Assembly: GCF_023016115.1 (NCBI RefSeq)
Contig: NZ_JALKBH010000001.1
Location: 434,001-498,000 of the forward strand
Origin: Alcanivorax sp. S6407
GTDB taxonomy: Bacteria > Pseudomonadota > Gammaproteobacteria > Pseudomonadales > Alcanivoracaceae
Reading direction: 5' to 3'
DNA: 64,000 nt
Shown: in pieces, positions 43,868-53,823 of the stretch
How positions within the stretch are numbered: the first letter of the stretch is position 1
Layout: every line of letters starts with the position of its first letter
Notes under the pieces: model-generated
The model's input: only the letters and a program-made list of their open reading frames with translations
The model's database searches: none
What the model was told of the DNA's origin: nothing
Program-made: the position numbers and the translations under genes

Positions 43868-44836
43868 ATGCCTATAATGATGCATCCTCACGACAGCCTC
43901 GCAAGCCTTGCCTACAGCGATTCAAAGCACTCACCGGAATCTGGCAGGGATATACAGTTCCCGGGAAACGGCGGGTTGGTTCTTAGTGCAACCCAGTTCG
44001 GGGACCCGAAGTCACCGCAGGTGCTTTTGCTGCATGGCGGCGGACAGACCCGTCATGCCTGGGCGCACACGGCAACAGCTCTGGCCAGATCAGGGTACTG
44101 CGCTACCTGCATTGATGCCCGCGGTCATGGTCAAAGCCAGTGGTGCCCTGAAGGGGATTACAGCGGCACCGCGCTGGTATCAGACCTCCGCGCCATCATC
44201 CAATCACTTCCCACATCACCTTATATCGTGGGAGCGTCAATGGGCGGACTGACGGCCATGCTTACCCTTGGGGAGGAGCCCCCCTTGCCCTGTCGAGGTC
44301 TGGTACTGGTGGATGTGGCCCCACGGCTTGAGACCAAAGGCGTTCGCCGGGTGATTGAGTTCATGCGCCGCCACCCTGACGGTTTCGACTCTCTGGATCA
44401 GGTTCAGGATGCCGTGGCTGCCTATAACCCAACACGAAAAGCACCATCAAGCTCACAGGGCTTGCGAAAAAACCTCCGCCAGGACGCTAATGGCCGTCTC
44501 CATTGGCACTGGGATCCTGCGTTTCTTGATCATGCGGTAATCCCTGAAGCAAATGAAGGCATGTTCGGCCGAGCGCGACTCAATCTTGCAGCAAGCAAAC
44601 TCAAATTACCGATATTACTCATCCGCGGCCATCACAGTGATGTACTCAGCGAAGCAGGAGCCCAGGAATTATTAGCCCTCGTGCCACATGCCAAGTACCG
44701 AGTAATCCATCAAGCAGGTCATATGGTAGCGGGTGACCGCAACAGTATTTTTACCGGAGCAGTGCTGGACTTTCTTCAGCACCTTGACCCGCAAGGAAAT
44801 CACATACGCTCCACCGATCGGAGACTTACACCATGA
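43868..44836 (+). CDS. Alpha/beta hydrolase (lipase/esterase-like)
   Basis: 322 residues. Oxyanion region LLLHGGGQTRHAW, acidic-turn motif DARGHGQSQW, nucleophile in IVGASMGGLTAM, late His in VIHQAGHMVAGD: a complete Ser-Asp-His hydrolase. It differs in subfamily from the HSL-type copy at 36296. ATGs at 43877 and 43880 are alternative starts. First of four coupled genes (overlaps almA by ATGA). Confidence 0.87.
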   Translation: MPIMMHPHDSLASLAYSDSKHSPESGRDIQFPGNGGLVLSATQFGDPKSPQVLLLHGGGQTRHAWAHTATALARSGYCATCIDARGHGQSQWCPEGDYSGTALVSDLRAIIQSLPTSPYIVGASMGGLTAMLTLGEEPPLPCRGLVLVDVAPRLETKGVRRVIEFMRRHPDGFDSLDQVQDAVAAYNPTRKAPSSSQGLRKNLRQDANGRLHWHWDPAFLDHAVIPEANEGMFGRARLNLAASKLKLPILLIRGHHSDVLSEAGAQELLALVPHAKYRVIHQAGHMVAGDRNSIFTGAVLDFLQHLDPQGNHIRSTDRRLTP

Positions 44837-46359
44837 AACATAAACACCTCGACGTGCTGATCATTGGCGCGGGCCTTTCCGGCGTCGGTGCGGCTTGTCA
44901 CCTAAGCCGCAAGTGCCCAGATCTACGCTATGGCATCCTTGAGCGACGCAAGCGCGTTGGTGGCACCTGGGATTTATTTCGCTATCCCGGCATCCGTTCG
45001 GACTCCGATATGTTCACACTCGGCTATAACTTTCGGCCTTGGACAGACACCAAGATGCTTGCCGATGGCCCCTCTATTCGCAATTACATCGAAGAAACCG
45101 CTGAGCATCATCAGGTCCACAAGAAAATTCATTTTGGCCTGAAAGTCACTGCCGAGGACTGGAGCAGCGAATTCAATCGCTGGACGGTTACCGCGTTGAA
45201 CGAGGAAACCGGTGAAGAAGAAGTTTTCACCGCTGGGTTTGTCCTCAACTGTACCGGTTATTATAACTATGACGCCGGCTACACACCGAAAATTCCTGGA
45301 ATCAATCGCTTTGGCGGCGACGTAATTCACCCGCAGCACTGGCCAGCTGACTACGACTATACGGGTAAGCGAGTTGTCGTGATCGGCAGCGGCGCCACCG
45401 CCGTAACACTGGTGCCCGCGATGACCGACCGCGCTGCGCATGTCACCATGTTACAGCGCTCCCCTACTTATGTTGCCTCCGTCCCTGAGCAAGATCTCAT
45501 CTCGAAAAACCTGCGCCGAGTACTGCCAGAAATGCTTGTTTACCGCATGGCGCGCACACGCAATATCCTGCTGCAGAGAACCGTATTTAACCTATCGATT
45601 CGTAAGCCCAAAGCGATCCGCAGATTACTGCTGGCCGCTGCTCGCAAACAACTGGGGCCGGATATCGACATGAAGCATTTTCAACCTCACTACAACCCAT
45701 GGGAGGAACGAATGTGCGCAGTTCCCAAGGGGGATCTGTTCAAGGTGCTTCGTGAAGGCAAGGCTTCCGTGGTGACGGATCATATAAAAAATGTCACCAA
45801 AACCGGTATAAAACTGGAATCTGGGGATTGGATACCTGCCGATATTATCGTCACAGCTACCGGTCTGGATTTGCAAATGTTGGGCGGCGCAGAGCTACGT
45901 GTTGATGGTACGCACGTCAATCTCTCAAACACCATGATGTACAAAGGCTTAATGCTGGAAAAAGTGCCTAATATGGCACTGGTCTTTGGCTATACCAACG
46001 CGTCCTGGACCCTCAAGGCAGATATTGCCTCCGAATTTGTTTGTCGGCTTCTCAAGCATATGCGCAAGACAGGCGCAGAAAAAGTGACCCCTATCGACGA
46101 GGAAGGGTGTGGCTCTGATGTCAACTTTCTCAACCTTCGCTCTGGCTACATTCAACGTGCTGATGACCGCCTGCCACGCCAAGGCAACAAAGATCCTTGG
46201 CAAAACCTCAACGATTATCTTCACGACCTGCCGGCGCTTCGTTATGGAAAAATGAATGATGGCCACCTTAAATTCGAAACGACAAACCTACATAAAACGA
46301 AACGCAATCTCGTCCAAAAACTTCTGATTAACACACTCAATATAGAGGCGCAACGATGA
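44833..46359 (+). CDS. almA: AlmA-type flavin monooxygenase for long-chain alkanes
   Basis: 508 residues. Strong resemblance to AlmA: LDVLIIGAGLSGVGAACHL, then GGTWDLFRYPGIRSDSDM, GYNFRPW and a GxGxxA NADPH motif (VIGSGATAVTLVP); HPQHWP corresponds to the Baeyer-Villiger fingerprint. AlmA of Acinetobacter and Alcanivorax is linked to growth on alkanes above about C30; subterminal oxidation has been proposed. Coupled by ATGA overlaps to the hydrolase before it and the SDR after it, a BVMO-like pathway order. Confidence 0.87.
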   Translation: MKHKHLDVLIIGAGLSGVGAACHLSRKCPDLRYGILERRKRVGGTWDLFRYPGIRSDSDMFTLGYNFRPWTDTKMLADGPSIRNYIEETAEHHQVHKKIHFGLKVTAEDWSSEFNRWTVTALNEETGEEEVFTAGFVLNCTGYYNYDAGYTPKIPGINRFGGDVIHPQHWPADYDYTGKRVVVIGSGATAVTLVPAMTDRAAHVTMLQRSPTYVASVPEQDLISKNLRRVLPEMLVYRMARTRNILLQRTVFNLSIRKPKAIRRLLLAAARKQLGPDIDMKHFQPHYNPWEERMCAVPKGDLFKVLREGKASVVTDHIKNVTKTGIKLESGDWIPADIIVTATGLDLQMLGGAELRVDGTHVNLSNTMMYKGLMLEKVPNMALVFGYTNASWTLKADIASEFVCRLLKHMRKTGAEKVTPIDEEGCGSDVNFLNLRSGYIQRADDRLPRQGNKDPWQNLNDYLHDLPALRYGKMNDGHLKFETTNLHKTKRNLVQKLLINTLNIEAQR

Positions 46360-47222
46360 AATCATTTTCAGGAAAAGTCGCGGCGATCACTGGCGCCGGG
46401 TCAGGTATCGGGCAAGCCACGGCGATTGCTCTAGCAAAAGAAGGCTGCCACTTAGCGATCTCTGATATCAGCGAAGAAAGCCTAGAGAAGACGGTCGAAT
46501 TACTGGCAGGCTACGCCGTCAACATCAGCACTCATGTTGTTGATGTCAGCAACAAAAATGCGGTTTATCAATACGCGGAAGATACCGTATCAACACACGG
46601 AAAAGTAAATCTCATCATGAACAATGCCGGTGTGGGACTGGGTGAGACCGTCGAGAACATGAGCTATGAAAACTTTGAATGGCTGATGAATATCAATTTC
46701 TGGGGTGTCGTATACGGTACAAAGGCATTTCTTCCCCATCTCCAGAAAATAGGTGAAGGCCATATCGTCAATATCTCCAGCGTTTTCGGCATTATCGGTG
46801 TTCCAACCCAGTCAGCCTACAACGCCGCAAAATTTGCTGTTCGCGGATTTACAGAATCATTACGTGAAGAGCTGGATATCGCGGGCGGCCTTGTCAGCGC
46901 GACTTGCGTTCATCCAGGTGGAGTAAAGACCAACATCGCGCGTAATAGTCGCATGGGAGACATGGGCAGCATGAACATGGGCGACAAAGAAGAGATTGCC
47001 AGCATGTTCGAAAAAATTGCCATGACCACACCCGAAGCTGCCGCTAGAACCATCCTGAAAGGCGTGCGGAAAAACCGGCGAAGAGTTTTGGTAGGCGGTG
47101 ACGCGGTCATGCTGGACACCACACAGAGACTGATACCCACAGGCTACCAACGCTTGCTTGAAATTATGTTTAAAAAACAGCAAAGCAGCAAAAATAAAAA
47201 AACGCATCAGGGGATGGCCTGA
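46356..47222 (+). CDS. Short-chain dehydrogenase/reductase (copy 2)
   Basis: 288 residues. ITGAGSGIGQATAIALA, NNAGVG, catalytic Ser in NISSVFG and YNAAK. Similar in plan to the copy at 35430, with an extra basic C-terminal tail (FKKQQSSKNKKTHQ). Likely alcohol/ketone or aldehyde conversion next to AlmA. Starts on an ATGA overlap. Confidence 0.88.
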   Translation: MKSFSGKVAAITGAGSGIGQATAIALAKEGCHLAISDISEESLEKTVELLAGYAVNISTHVVDVSNKNAVYQYAEDTVSTHGKVNLIMNNAGVGLGETVENMSYENFEWLMNINFWGVVYGTKAFLPHLQKIGEGHIVNISSVFGIIGVPTQSAYNAAKFAVRGFTESLREELDIAGGLVSATCVHPGGVKTNIARNSRMGDMGSMNMGDKEEIASMFEKIAMTTPEAAARTILKGVRKNRRRVLVGGDAVMLDTTQRLIPTGYQRLLEIMFKKQQSSKNKKTHQGMA

Positions 47223-47263
47223 CATTTTTCTCTTTAACTATCACATTATTGATTGGAGGCGAT

Positions 47264-48148
47264 ATGCGCTCGTCTAATACGGTAAAAAGCATTAAGAAAC
47301 TCAGCGGCGCGCTGGTGGGCATTCCACCGCGTCATATCAATTTTCAATTTCCGGATTCCATTCCAAAGTATTTTTATGCTGGAAATGCCACAGCAACGAC
47401 TTTCTTTGCCATGCTCTCCGGTTTTTTCCCACCTGGTGAACGCTATTTCATGGAGTCCGTTAGACACTTTCGTGGTCAGGTTAAGGACGAATCTCTACGG
47501 GCGGCCATATCGGGCTTCATGGGGCAAGAGGCCATTCACGGACGAGAGCACGACAGGCTGAACCAGATTCTCGCCGAGTACGGCTATGACATGCAGTCGC
47601 CAGATCGGTTTGTCAAAATTGGCTTGGCCATACTAGAGAAGTTGCCGCCGAGCACTCGGCTAGCCGCCACCACGTTTATGGAGCACTTTACTGCGCTTCT
47701 CGCCGAGCAGCTACTTGAAGACGAGAATTTTGTACGCCAGGCAGACCCTGAAATGATCAAAATATGGCAGTGGCATGCGCTCGAAGAGCTGGAACACAAA
47801 TCTGTTGCCTACGACGTATATGAGCTTATTGGTAACAGCCGTACAGAGCGCGTGGCTGCAGCCCTCGCCTCGATGGTCGTCTTGCTGCCGATGCTGGGCA
47901 TCACCTGGAGCTGGATGCTTCTCAAAGACGGTCAGCTCGGCAACATAAGCGATAATGTTAAAGGTCTGAATATTTTGCTAGGTCGTAACGGGTTTGTATC
48001 GCAAATCCTTTCGCGCCTTCCTGAGTTCATTCAGCCGGATTTCCACCCTGATCAACATGACACCAAAGGGCTGGAAAAACTGTGGCGTGAGAAGTTGTTC
48101 GCTGAAGGTGGCCAACTGCATGATCTGTATAGCAATCCGGCGGCATAA
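47264..48148 (+). CDS. PF10118-family protein, ferritin-like diiron motif (copy 2)
   Basis: 294 residues. Same residue plan as copy 1: GER near residue 60, E-A-I-H in GQEAIHGREHDRLN, MEHFTA, and E-L-E-H in WHALEELEHKSVAYDVY, then a hydrophobic hairpin (ALASMVVLLPMLGITWSWMLL). GGAGGC precedes the ATG at 47264. Last gene of the almA operon. Confidence 0.8.
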   Translation: MRSSNTVKSIKKLSGALVGIPPRHINFQFPDSIPKYFYAGNATATTFFAMLSGFFPPGERYFMESVRHFRGQVKDESLRAAISGFMGQEAIHGREHDRLNQILAEYGYDMQSPDRFVKIGLAILEKLPPSTRLAATTFMEHFTALLAEQLLEDENFVRQADPEMIKIWQWHALEELEHKSVAYDVYELIGNSRTERVAAALASMVVLLPMLGITWSWMLLKDGQLGNISDNVKGLNILLGRNGFVSQILSRLPEFIQPDFHPDQHDTKGLEKLWREKLFAEGGQLHDLYSNPAA

Positions 48149-48220
48149 TAATGCTCAAGGGGGTTTAGGGAACCTCTGAATAGTTGACGACTCTGTCACC
48201 ACCGTTTGCTAAAAGACACA

Positions 48221-48260
48221 CAAAAAAATGCCGGAATTGCTTCCATGCAACTCCGGCATT
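48221..48260 (-). terminator. Terminator of the leftward seven-gene operon
   Basis: AATGCCGGA (48227-48235) pairs with TCCGGCATT (48252-48260), extended by TTGC/GCAA inside. On the minus strand the hairpin is followed by a run of seven T. It lies 35 bases after the GMC stop. Confidence 0.85.
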
Positions 48261-48294
48261 ACACCTTTTATCATAGCTTTTCTCTAGCCGATCT

Positions 48295-49896
48295 TTATTG
48301 CGCATCCTCTAGAATGAATTGTGCCGCTCGCTCGCCAATCATCATACATGGCGCGTTCGTATTACCACTGATCAACAGTGGCATGATTGAGGCATCCGCG
48401 ACACGCAACCCCTTCACACCGTTTACCCGCAGACGGACATCTACCACCGCTTTTTCATCACTACCCATTCGGCAAGTGCCGACGGGATGGTAAATTGTTT
48501 CAGCGCGCTGGCGAATATCCGCATCAATCTGGTCATCACTCTCCACGCTGGAGGCCGGTTCGTCATCACCGCCAAAAGCAGAGCTGAAAGAATGACTGTG
48601 AAACACTTTTCTGGCTAGTTTCACGCCTTCACGGAGCACAAGAATATCGTCAGGATGAGAAAGATAGTTTGGGTCTATCAAAGGCGCAGCAAATGGATCG
48701 CTATTGGCCAATCGAATCTGGCCTCGACTCTTAGGCCTCAGTTGGCACACATGAATCGTACAACCAAACCCAGGCGTCAACTGACGTCCATGATCTCGAA
48801 GATAAGCCGGTAAAAAGTGTAGCTGAGCATCCGGACGATCCGGCTCGCTGAGCAGGCTGACAAAAGCCCCCGCTTCCGCCGCGTTACTGGCAAGAAAGCC
48901 GCGCCGATGACGAAAATACTGGTAGAAGGCACTAATCAGCCGAGGTATAAAAAACGGTGACATGCCGATTGATTGACGGCTTTTGTCCTTGATCATGACG
49001 GTCATATCAAGGTGATCTTGAAGGTTCTCCCCAACTTCCGGCGAGTCTTGCAAACAGGTGATGCCGATTTTCGATAGGTGCTCTCGCTCTCCAATACCCG
49101 ACAACATCAGCAACTGAGGGCTATTGATCGCCCCACCGGACAGGATGACTTCTTTGTTCGTACGAATGACCGATTGAGCACCATCACTATCACAAATTTC
49201 GACGCCAATCGCCCTGCCGCAATCCAGTAACACCTTGGTTACCTGCACATCCGTCATGATGTGCAGGTTATCGCGGCCACGTGCAGGATCCAGGAAAGCA
49301 CGCGCGGCACTCCATCGGCGCCCTTCTTTTTGTGTTACCTGAAACCGGCCAAAGCCTTTCTGTTCCGGCCCGTTAAAATCATCGTTTCGGGTATAACCCA
49401 GCTCTTCACCGGACTTAATAAACAGCGGGGTTAACGGGTTAACATCCCTGACTCGGGTAACATTCAGTGGCCCACCCACACCATGCCAATTGTCAGCGGA
49501 GTATTGTTCATTGTTTTCATGTGCATTGAATACCGGCTGCACATCTTTCCACGCCCACCCTGTTGCGCCTTGCGCTGCCCAGTCATCATAGTCTTGTTGT
49601 TGGCCTCGAATGTAGACCATGGCATTGATTGAGCTGCTGCCCCCCAGTGTTTTTCCTCGCGGCCAGTAGAGGCGCCTTTTATTAAGGTGACTCTGTGGCG
49701 CGGTGTCGTAGCCCCAGTTTCGCTTTCCTTGTTTAATTAGACCGATGAGTCCAAACGGAATATTAATAAAACCGCTATTATCGTGGGGGCCGGCCTCAAT
49801 AAGACAAACGGAATACTTGCCGCACTCGCTTAACCGGTTGGCAAGAACACAGCCCGAAGAGCCCGCCCCCACGACGATAAAATCAAACGACTTCAT
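48295..49896 (-). CDS. GMC-family alcohol dehydrogenase (copy 2)
   Basis: 533 residues. FAD motif IVVGAGSSGCVLANRLSE, GMC signatures GKTLGGSSSINAMVYIRG and GGAINSPQLLMLSGIG, and YHPVGTCRMG with the catalytic His. Start MKSFDFIVVG at 49896 with GGGAGAAG upstream; it overlaps the acyl-CoA dehydrogenase by 14 bases. Closely related in plan to the CYP153-linked copy at 29068, but in a separately controlled operon. Confidence 0.92.
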   Translation of the reverse strand: MKSFDFIVVGAGSSGCVLANRLSECGKYSVCLIEAGPHDNSGFINIPFGLIGLIKQGKRNWGYDTAPQSHLNKRRLYWPRGKTLGGSSSINAMVYIRGQQQDYDDWAAQGATGWAWKDVQPVFNAHENNEQYSADNWHGVGGPLNVTRVRDVNPLTPLFIKSGEELGYTRNDDFNGPEQKGFGRFQVTQKEGRRWSAARAFLDPARGRDNLHIMTDVQVTKVLLDCGRAIGVEICDSDGAQSVIRTNKEVILSGGAINSPQLLMLSGIGEREHLSKIGITCLQDSPEVGENLQDHLDMTVMIKDKSRQSIGMSPFFIPRLISAFYQYFRHRRGFLASNAAEAGAFVSLLSEPDRPDAQLHFLPAYLRDHGRQLTPGFGCTIHVCQLRPKSRGQIRLANSDPFAAPLIDPNYLSHPDDILVLREGVKLARKVFHSHSFSSAFGGDDEPASSVESDDQIDADIRQRAETIYHPVGTCRMGSDEKAVVDVRLRVNGVKGLRVADASIMPLLISGNTNAPCMMIGERAAQFILEDAQ

Positions 49897-50998
49897 TTTG
49901 CTTCTCCCCCGCCTGAATAAACCGTGACATGTGGTGCTCTCGGTCGCCATGACTCAATGATGCATGTGTCACCAGACGGAAGTAATGGCCAATGTTCAGC
50001 TCTTCCGTAACACCAACGCCACCATGGATCTGGATACCTTGCTGAGTGATACCAACGGCCCGGTTTGCGTAGTAAGCCTTTGCCGCCGCTGTCGCGCGCC
50101 CGCGCTCACAGACGTTTGCGCTCTCTCCTTTTACTGACACCATCAAGAGCATGGATTCCAGCTGCTGGAGATCAATAAACGCATCAACAAGGTAGTGCTG
50201 GATTACCTGAAAACTGCCAATCGTTGTACCAAACTGTTTACGCGTTCGAGCGTATTCCAGAGTGGCCTGATACACCTCTCGGCAGGCGCCGTACATACGT
50301 GCGCAGTCCAATGCGCACAGATAATCGAACCAGGCAGAAACCGCTTGCTTTGCCGCATCACCACGACACAAAACCATTTCGTCTGTGATGAGCACATCAT
50401 CAAGCGTCAAACTGGCAGCACGGCTTCCATCGAGCAGTCGATATCTTTCAACGTCACAGGCGTCGAAAGGTAGCGCGACAATGGCCAACTCATCACCAGA
50501 CATAGCGGAGACGAGCACGGCGTCTGCAACGCCACCATCAGACACAACGTGCTTCTGCCCGGAAAGTCGTTCTCCGTTTAGCCTCAAGGAAGGGTTCAGC
50601 ACGTGATAACCGGCATGCCGGTCATAAAGACCGCAAGCCACACGTGCCTCACCAGAAATAATGCGATCAAGCAACGCCAAGGATGTTGGCGTATTGGCGA
50701 ACTCCAATAACTTGCCGGGGGAAACAATTAAATCGACAAAAGGGTCAAGACAAAGCGCGGCTCCTAACTCCTGAACAATGGCGCACACGTCAAGCAATGA
50801 GCCGCCATACCCTCCAACAGATTCAGCAAACGGAAGGCCAAACCAACCCAAATCATTCATGGCCTGCCAGCGATTCGCTTCAAGGTGATTACTCTCATTC
50901 AACTGTGCAATGTAGCTGTCAAATGAATAGTTGTCTTTAAGATAACGGCGCGCGGTATCCGCAATCATGGTGGTATTTTCGGGTAACTTGAAATCCAT
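49883..50998 (-). CDS. Acyl-CoA dehydrogenase-like protein (smaller partner)
   Basis: 371 residues. Acyl-CoA dehydrogenase fold: helical N-terminus (NDLGWFGLPFAESVGGYGGS), beta domain with LNGERLSGQKHVVSDGGVADAVL, C-terminal helices with RKQFGTTIGSFQVIQHYLVD and QIHGGVGVTEELNIGHY. It lacks the canonical Glu of YEGTxxIQ. It sits 8 bases after the 386-residue partner, like the paired chains of alpha2-beta2 acyl-CoA dehydrogenases. Confidence 0.87.
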   Translation of the reverse strand: MDFKLPENTTMIADTARRYLKDNYSFDSYIAQLNESNHLEANRWQAMNDLGWFGLPFAESVGGYGGSLLDVCAIVQELGAALCLDPFVDLIVSPGKLLEFANTPTSLALLDRIISGEARVACGLYDRHAGYHVLNPSLRLNGERLSGQKHVVSDGGVADAVLVSAMSGDELAIVALPFDACDVERYRLLDGSRAASLTLDDVLITDEMVLCRGDAAKQAVSAWFDYLCALDCARMYGACREVYQATLEYARTRKQFGTTIGSFQVIQHYLVDAFIDLQQLESMLLMVSVKGESANVCERGRATAAAKAYYANRAVGITQQGIQIHGGVGVTEELNIGHYFRLVTHASLSHGDREHHMSRFIQAGEKQNEVV

Positions 50999-51006
50999 TT
51001 TTCACC

Positions 51007-52167
51007 TCACAATCCGAGCAACATCTTCGCCAACACGTTTTTCTGGATCTCGTTAGATCCACCATAGATGGTGCACGCACGCAGGAAGTTATAGCGGCGA
51101 CTGGCCTGATTAAAAATTTGCTCCCCAATGGGCTCCTCGTTATCCCATGGCAAAGACATCAAACCTCCGATTTCCACCATCGCTTGGGAAACCCTTTGCT
51201 GTAGTTCCGTGCCTTTGATTTTCAGTCCTGACGATTCTGGGCCGAACGGCTTGCCTTCATCTGTGGCAGCAACGGTGCGAAAGTTGGTGTATTCCAGTGC
51301 CATAAGATCGACTTCCAAGCCAGCCAACCGACGCACCGCCAACTGCTTATCTGTTTCCGTTGGTAGCGCATCGATAGCACTTTTAAGGCGATTGATTTCG
51401 TAGTGAATATCCGCCACACCGGCAATGGTGGTGCGTTCGTGGGTAAGAAGAAACTTGGCAATGGTCCACCCCATTCCTTCTTGACCCACCAAATTTTCCA
51501 CAGGCACTTTCACGTCGGTAAAATAGACTTCGTTAAGGTGATGATGCCCATCAATTGAATAAATCGGCCGTACTTCAAGCCCGGGGGTTTTCATATCGAT
51601 CAGCAGGAATGAAATACCCTGCTGCTGTTTCACGGTGCTATCCGTTCGCACCAAGCAAAACATCATGTCTGCCCAATGGGCCTGTGTCGTCCAGATTTTT
51701 TGACCATTAACCAAATAATGGTCGCCATTACGCGTGGCTCGCGTTTTTAACGAGGCCAGATCTGAGCCCGCATTGGGCTCAGAATAACCTTGGCACCATA
51801 GCGTTTCGCCACGCTGAATGCCGGGCAACCACCGTTCCTTCTGTGCTTCAGAACCAAAGGTATATAACACCGGCCCAACCATGGCCACACCAAAAGGACT
51901 TGTTGGCGGAGCCCCTGCCGAGGCGCGTTCCTGATCGAAAATATACCGCTGGGTTGCGCTCCACCCTGGGCCACCAAATTGTTCTGGCCAAGTAGACGTG
52001 AGCCAACCTTGACTGCCCAGCAAACGCTCCCATCGTTGCTGCATATTCTTGTCTGGCATCGCTCCTCGGGCAGTACAGCGCCGAATATCATCAGGCACAT
52101 TTTCCTTCATCCACTGCCGGATACTCTTACGAAATTCTTTTTCGTCATTACTGAAATCCAGATTCAT
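51007..52167 (-). CDS. Acyl-CoA dehydrogenase (larger partner, LCAD-like)
   Basis: 386 residues. Motifs CQGYSEPNAGSDLASLKTRA, NGQKIWTTQAHWADMMFCLVRT and the C-terminal IYGGSNEIQKNVLAK. The Glu of the MCAD YEG position is Gly here, as in LCAD/isovaleryl-type enzymes; LLTHERTTIAG carries a Glu that could be the base. Expected first step of beta-oxidation on the CoA ester made by the ligase gene upstream. ATG at 52167 has GGAGG upstream. Confidence 0.9.
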   Translation of the reverse strand: MNLDFSNDEKEFRKSIRQWMKENVPDDIRRCTARGAMPDKNMQQRWERLLGSQGWLTSTWPEQFGGPGWSATQRYIFDQERASAGAPPTSPFGVAMVGPVLYTFGSEAQKERWLPGIQRGETLWCQGYSEPNAGSDLASLKTRATRNGDHYLVNGQKIWTTQAHWADMMFCLVRTDSTVKQQQGISFLLIDMKTPGLEVRPIYSIDGHHHLNEVYFTDVKVPVENLVGQEGMGWTIAKFLLTHERTTIAGVADIHYEINRLKSAIDALPTETDKQLAVRRLAGLEVDLMALEYTNFRTVAATDEGKPFGPESSGLKIKGTELQQRVSQAMVEIGGLMSLPWDNEEPIGEQIFNQASRRYNFLRACTIYGGSNEIQKNVLAKMLLGL

Positions 52168-52214
52168 GGAAGCCTCCAAGCCAATAAATTTCGCAATACA
52201 AGGTCATCGATTAC

Positions 52215-53765
52215 TCAATTAACCTGTTTACCGTTGCTCTCCCAAAAGGGGGCTCGCAGTTCGTTTTTCAGCACCTTACCTGCCCCACTCACCGGCAACG
52301 ACTCTGCCTTAAAATCAACGCTACGAGGCACTTTGTAACCTGCAATTCTTTCACGGCAATGTTCGATAATCTCTGCCTCACTGGCGTGCTCTCCTTCACG
52401 CAGCACCACGATTGCATGCACAGCTTCACCCCAGCGTTCATCGGGAATACCAATTACCGCGCACTCCTGTACCGCAGGATGGCTATAAATGGCACCTTCA
52501 ACTTCAACAGAGAAAATATTTTCTCCACCGCTAATTACCATGTCCTTGGCTCGATCAACGATGAAGACAAATCCATCCTCGTCCATGTAGCCAAGGTCGC
52601 CGGTATGTAGCCAACCATTGCGCAAGGTATCAGCGGTTGTTGATTCCATTCCCCAGTAACCCAACATGACGTTTGGTCCCCGCGCACATATTTCGCCAAC
52701 CGTACCTTGAGATACCACCTGATCATTTTCATCAAGCACCACCACCTCCACACCCAGTGCTGCGCGACCGGCGCTACGTAATTTTTCTCCGCCGGGAATG
52801 TGATGTTCTGGCCCGAGTGAGGTAATGATTGGGGAGGCTTCGGTCTGGCCATAGCCCTGAGCAAATGACACTGTCGGCATTTGTTCCATAGCACTAATCA
52901 ATACCGCCTCTGGCATTGGCGAGGCGCCATACAGCATGCGTTTTATGCTGCTGACATCGTAATTGGCGATGCGCCCAGATGAGGCTAGAAGATTGACCAT
53001 GGTCGGCACCAGCAGGGTGTTCGTGACTTTCTCCTGCTCAATGAAAGCCAGCACTTCATCAACATCAAAGCGAGGAACAATGCCATGAGTTCCCGCAGCC
53101 AGTGTCACGGCAAACGTGCTGGCCATATCAGCCAAGTGGAACATGGGCCCGGCATGCATATATATGGTGTCACTGTCATAGCCCATCTCGGCAACCACGT
53201 TCAGGGCATTGAATACCAGGTTGTCATGACTCAGCATCACGCCTTTTGACCGCCCAGTGGTACCACCGGTATAAAACAGCCCCGCCAGATCGTCACCGCC
53301 AGCATTGGCGTCACGGATTCGATCGGCGTTGGCGACAAGGGATTCATAATCAATACACCCTTGTGGACACTCACCCTCACCCATGAAGACAACATGCTTG
53401 ATAGACTCAAGCTGTGGCTGTAGGGATGGCAGCAATGCTGCAAAGGTGTCATCAACGAAAAGCACTTTAGAACCTGAGTCATTCAAGGTATAGGCGATTT
53501 CAGGTGGTGCGAGCCGAATATTGACGGGATTCACTGCCGCACCGGCCCACGGCACTGCATAGAAATACTCCAGGTAGCGATCGCTGTTTAATGCCAGTAT
53601 GGCAACCCTGTCACCCGCATTGATGCCCAGACTTAGCAACCCGTTAGCAAGGCATGCGATACGGTCTTCAAACTCTCGCCAGGTTTGCCGCCGACCAGCA
53701 AAAACGGTAGCCGTACCTTGGCCGTTTAATTGAACCGCACGGCGCAAAGTCTGTGAAATATACAT
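52215..53765 (-). CDS. AMP-dependent acyl-CoA ligase
   Basis: 516 residues. Activates a carboxylic acid to its CoA ester. P-loop YTGGTTGRSKGVMLSH, AMP-site YGQTEASP, GWLHTGDLGYMDEDGF, and the C-terminal lid with the catalytic Lys in SGAGKVLKNELR. Acid chain type cannot be fixed from sequence. It follows the thioesterase gene in the same operon. Confidence 0.92.
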   Translation of the reverse strand: MYISQTLRRAVQLNGQGTATVFAGRRQTWREFEDRIACLANGLLSLGINAGDRVAILALNSDRYLEYFYAVPWAGAAVNPVNIRLAPPEIAYTLNDSGSKVLFVDDTFAALLPSLQPQLESIKHVVFMGEGECPQGCIDYESLVANADRIRDANAGGDDLAGLFYTGGTTGRSKGVMLSHDNLVFNALNVVAEMGYDSDTIYMHAGPMFHLADMASTFAVTLAAGTHGIVPRFDVDEVLAFIEQEKVTNTLLVPTMVNLLASSGRIANYDVSSIKRMLYGASPMPEAVLISAMEQMPTVSFAQGYGQTEASPIITSLGPEHHIPGGEKLRSAGRAALGVEVVVLDENDQVVSQGTVGEICARGPNVMLGYWGMESTTADTLRNGWLHTGDLGYMDEDGFVFIVDRAKDMVISGGENIFSVEVEGAIYSHPAVQECAVIGIPDERWGEAVHAIVVLREGEHASEAEIIEHCRERIAGYKVPRSVDFKAESLPVSGAGKVLKNELRAPFWESNGKQVN

Positions 53766-53823
53766 AACAGAACTCCTCTATTGAGGCAGAAAAGGAAGGG
53801 GGGAGGGTTGTTTATAGATTGGA

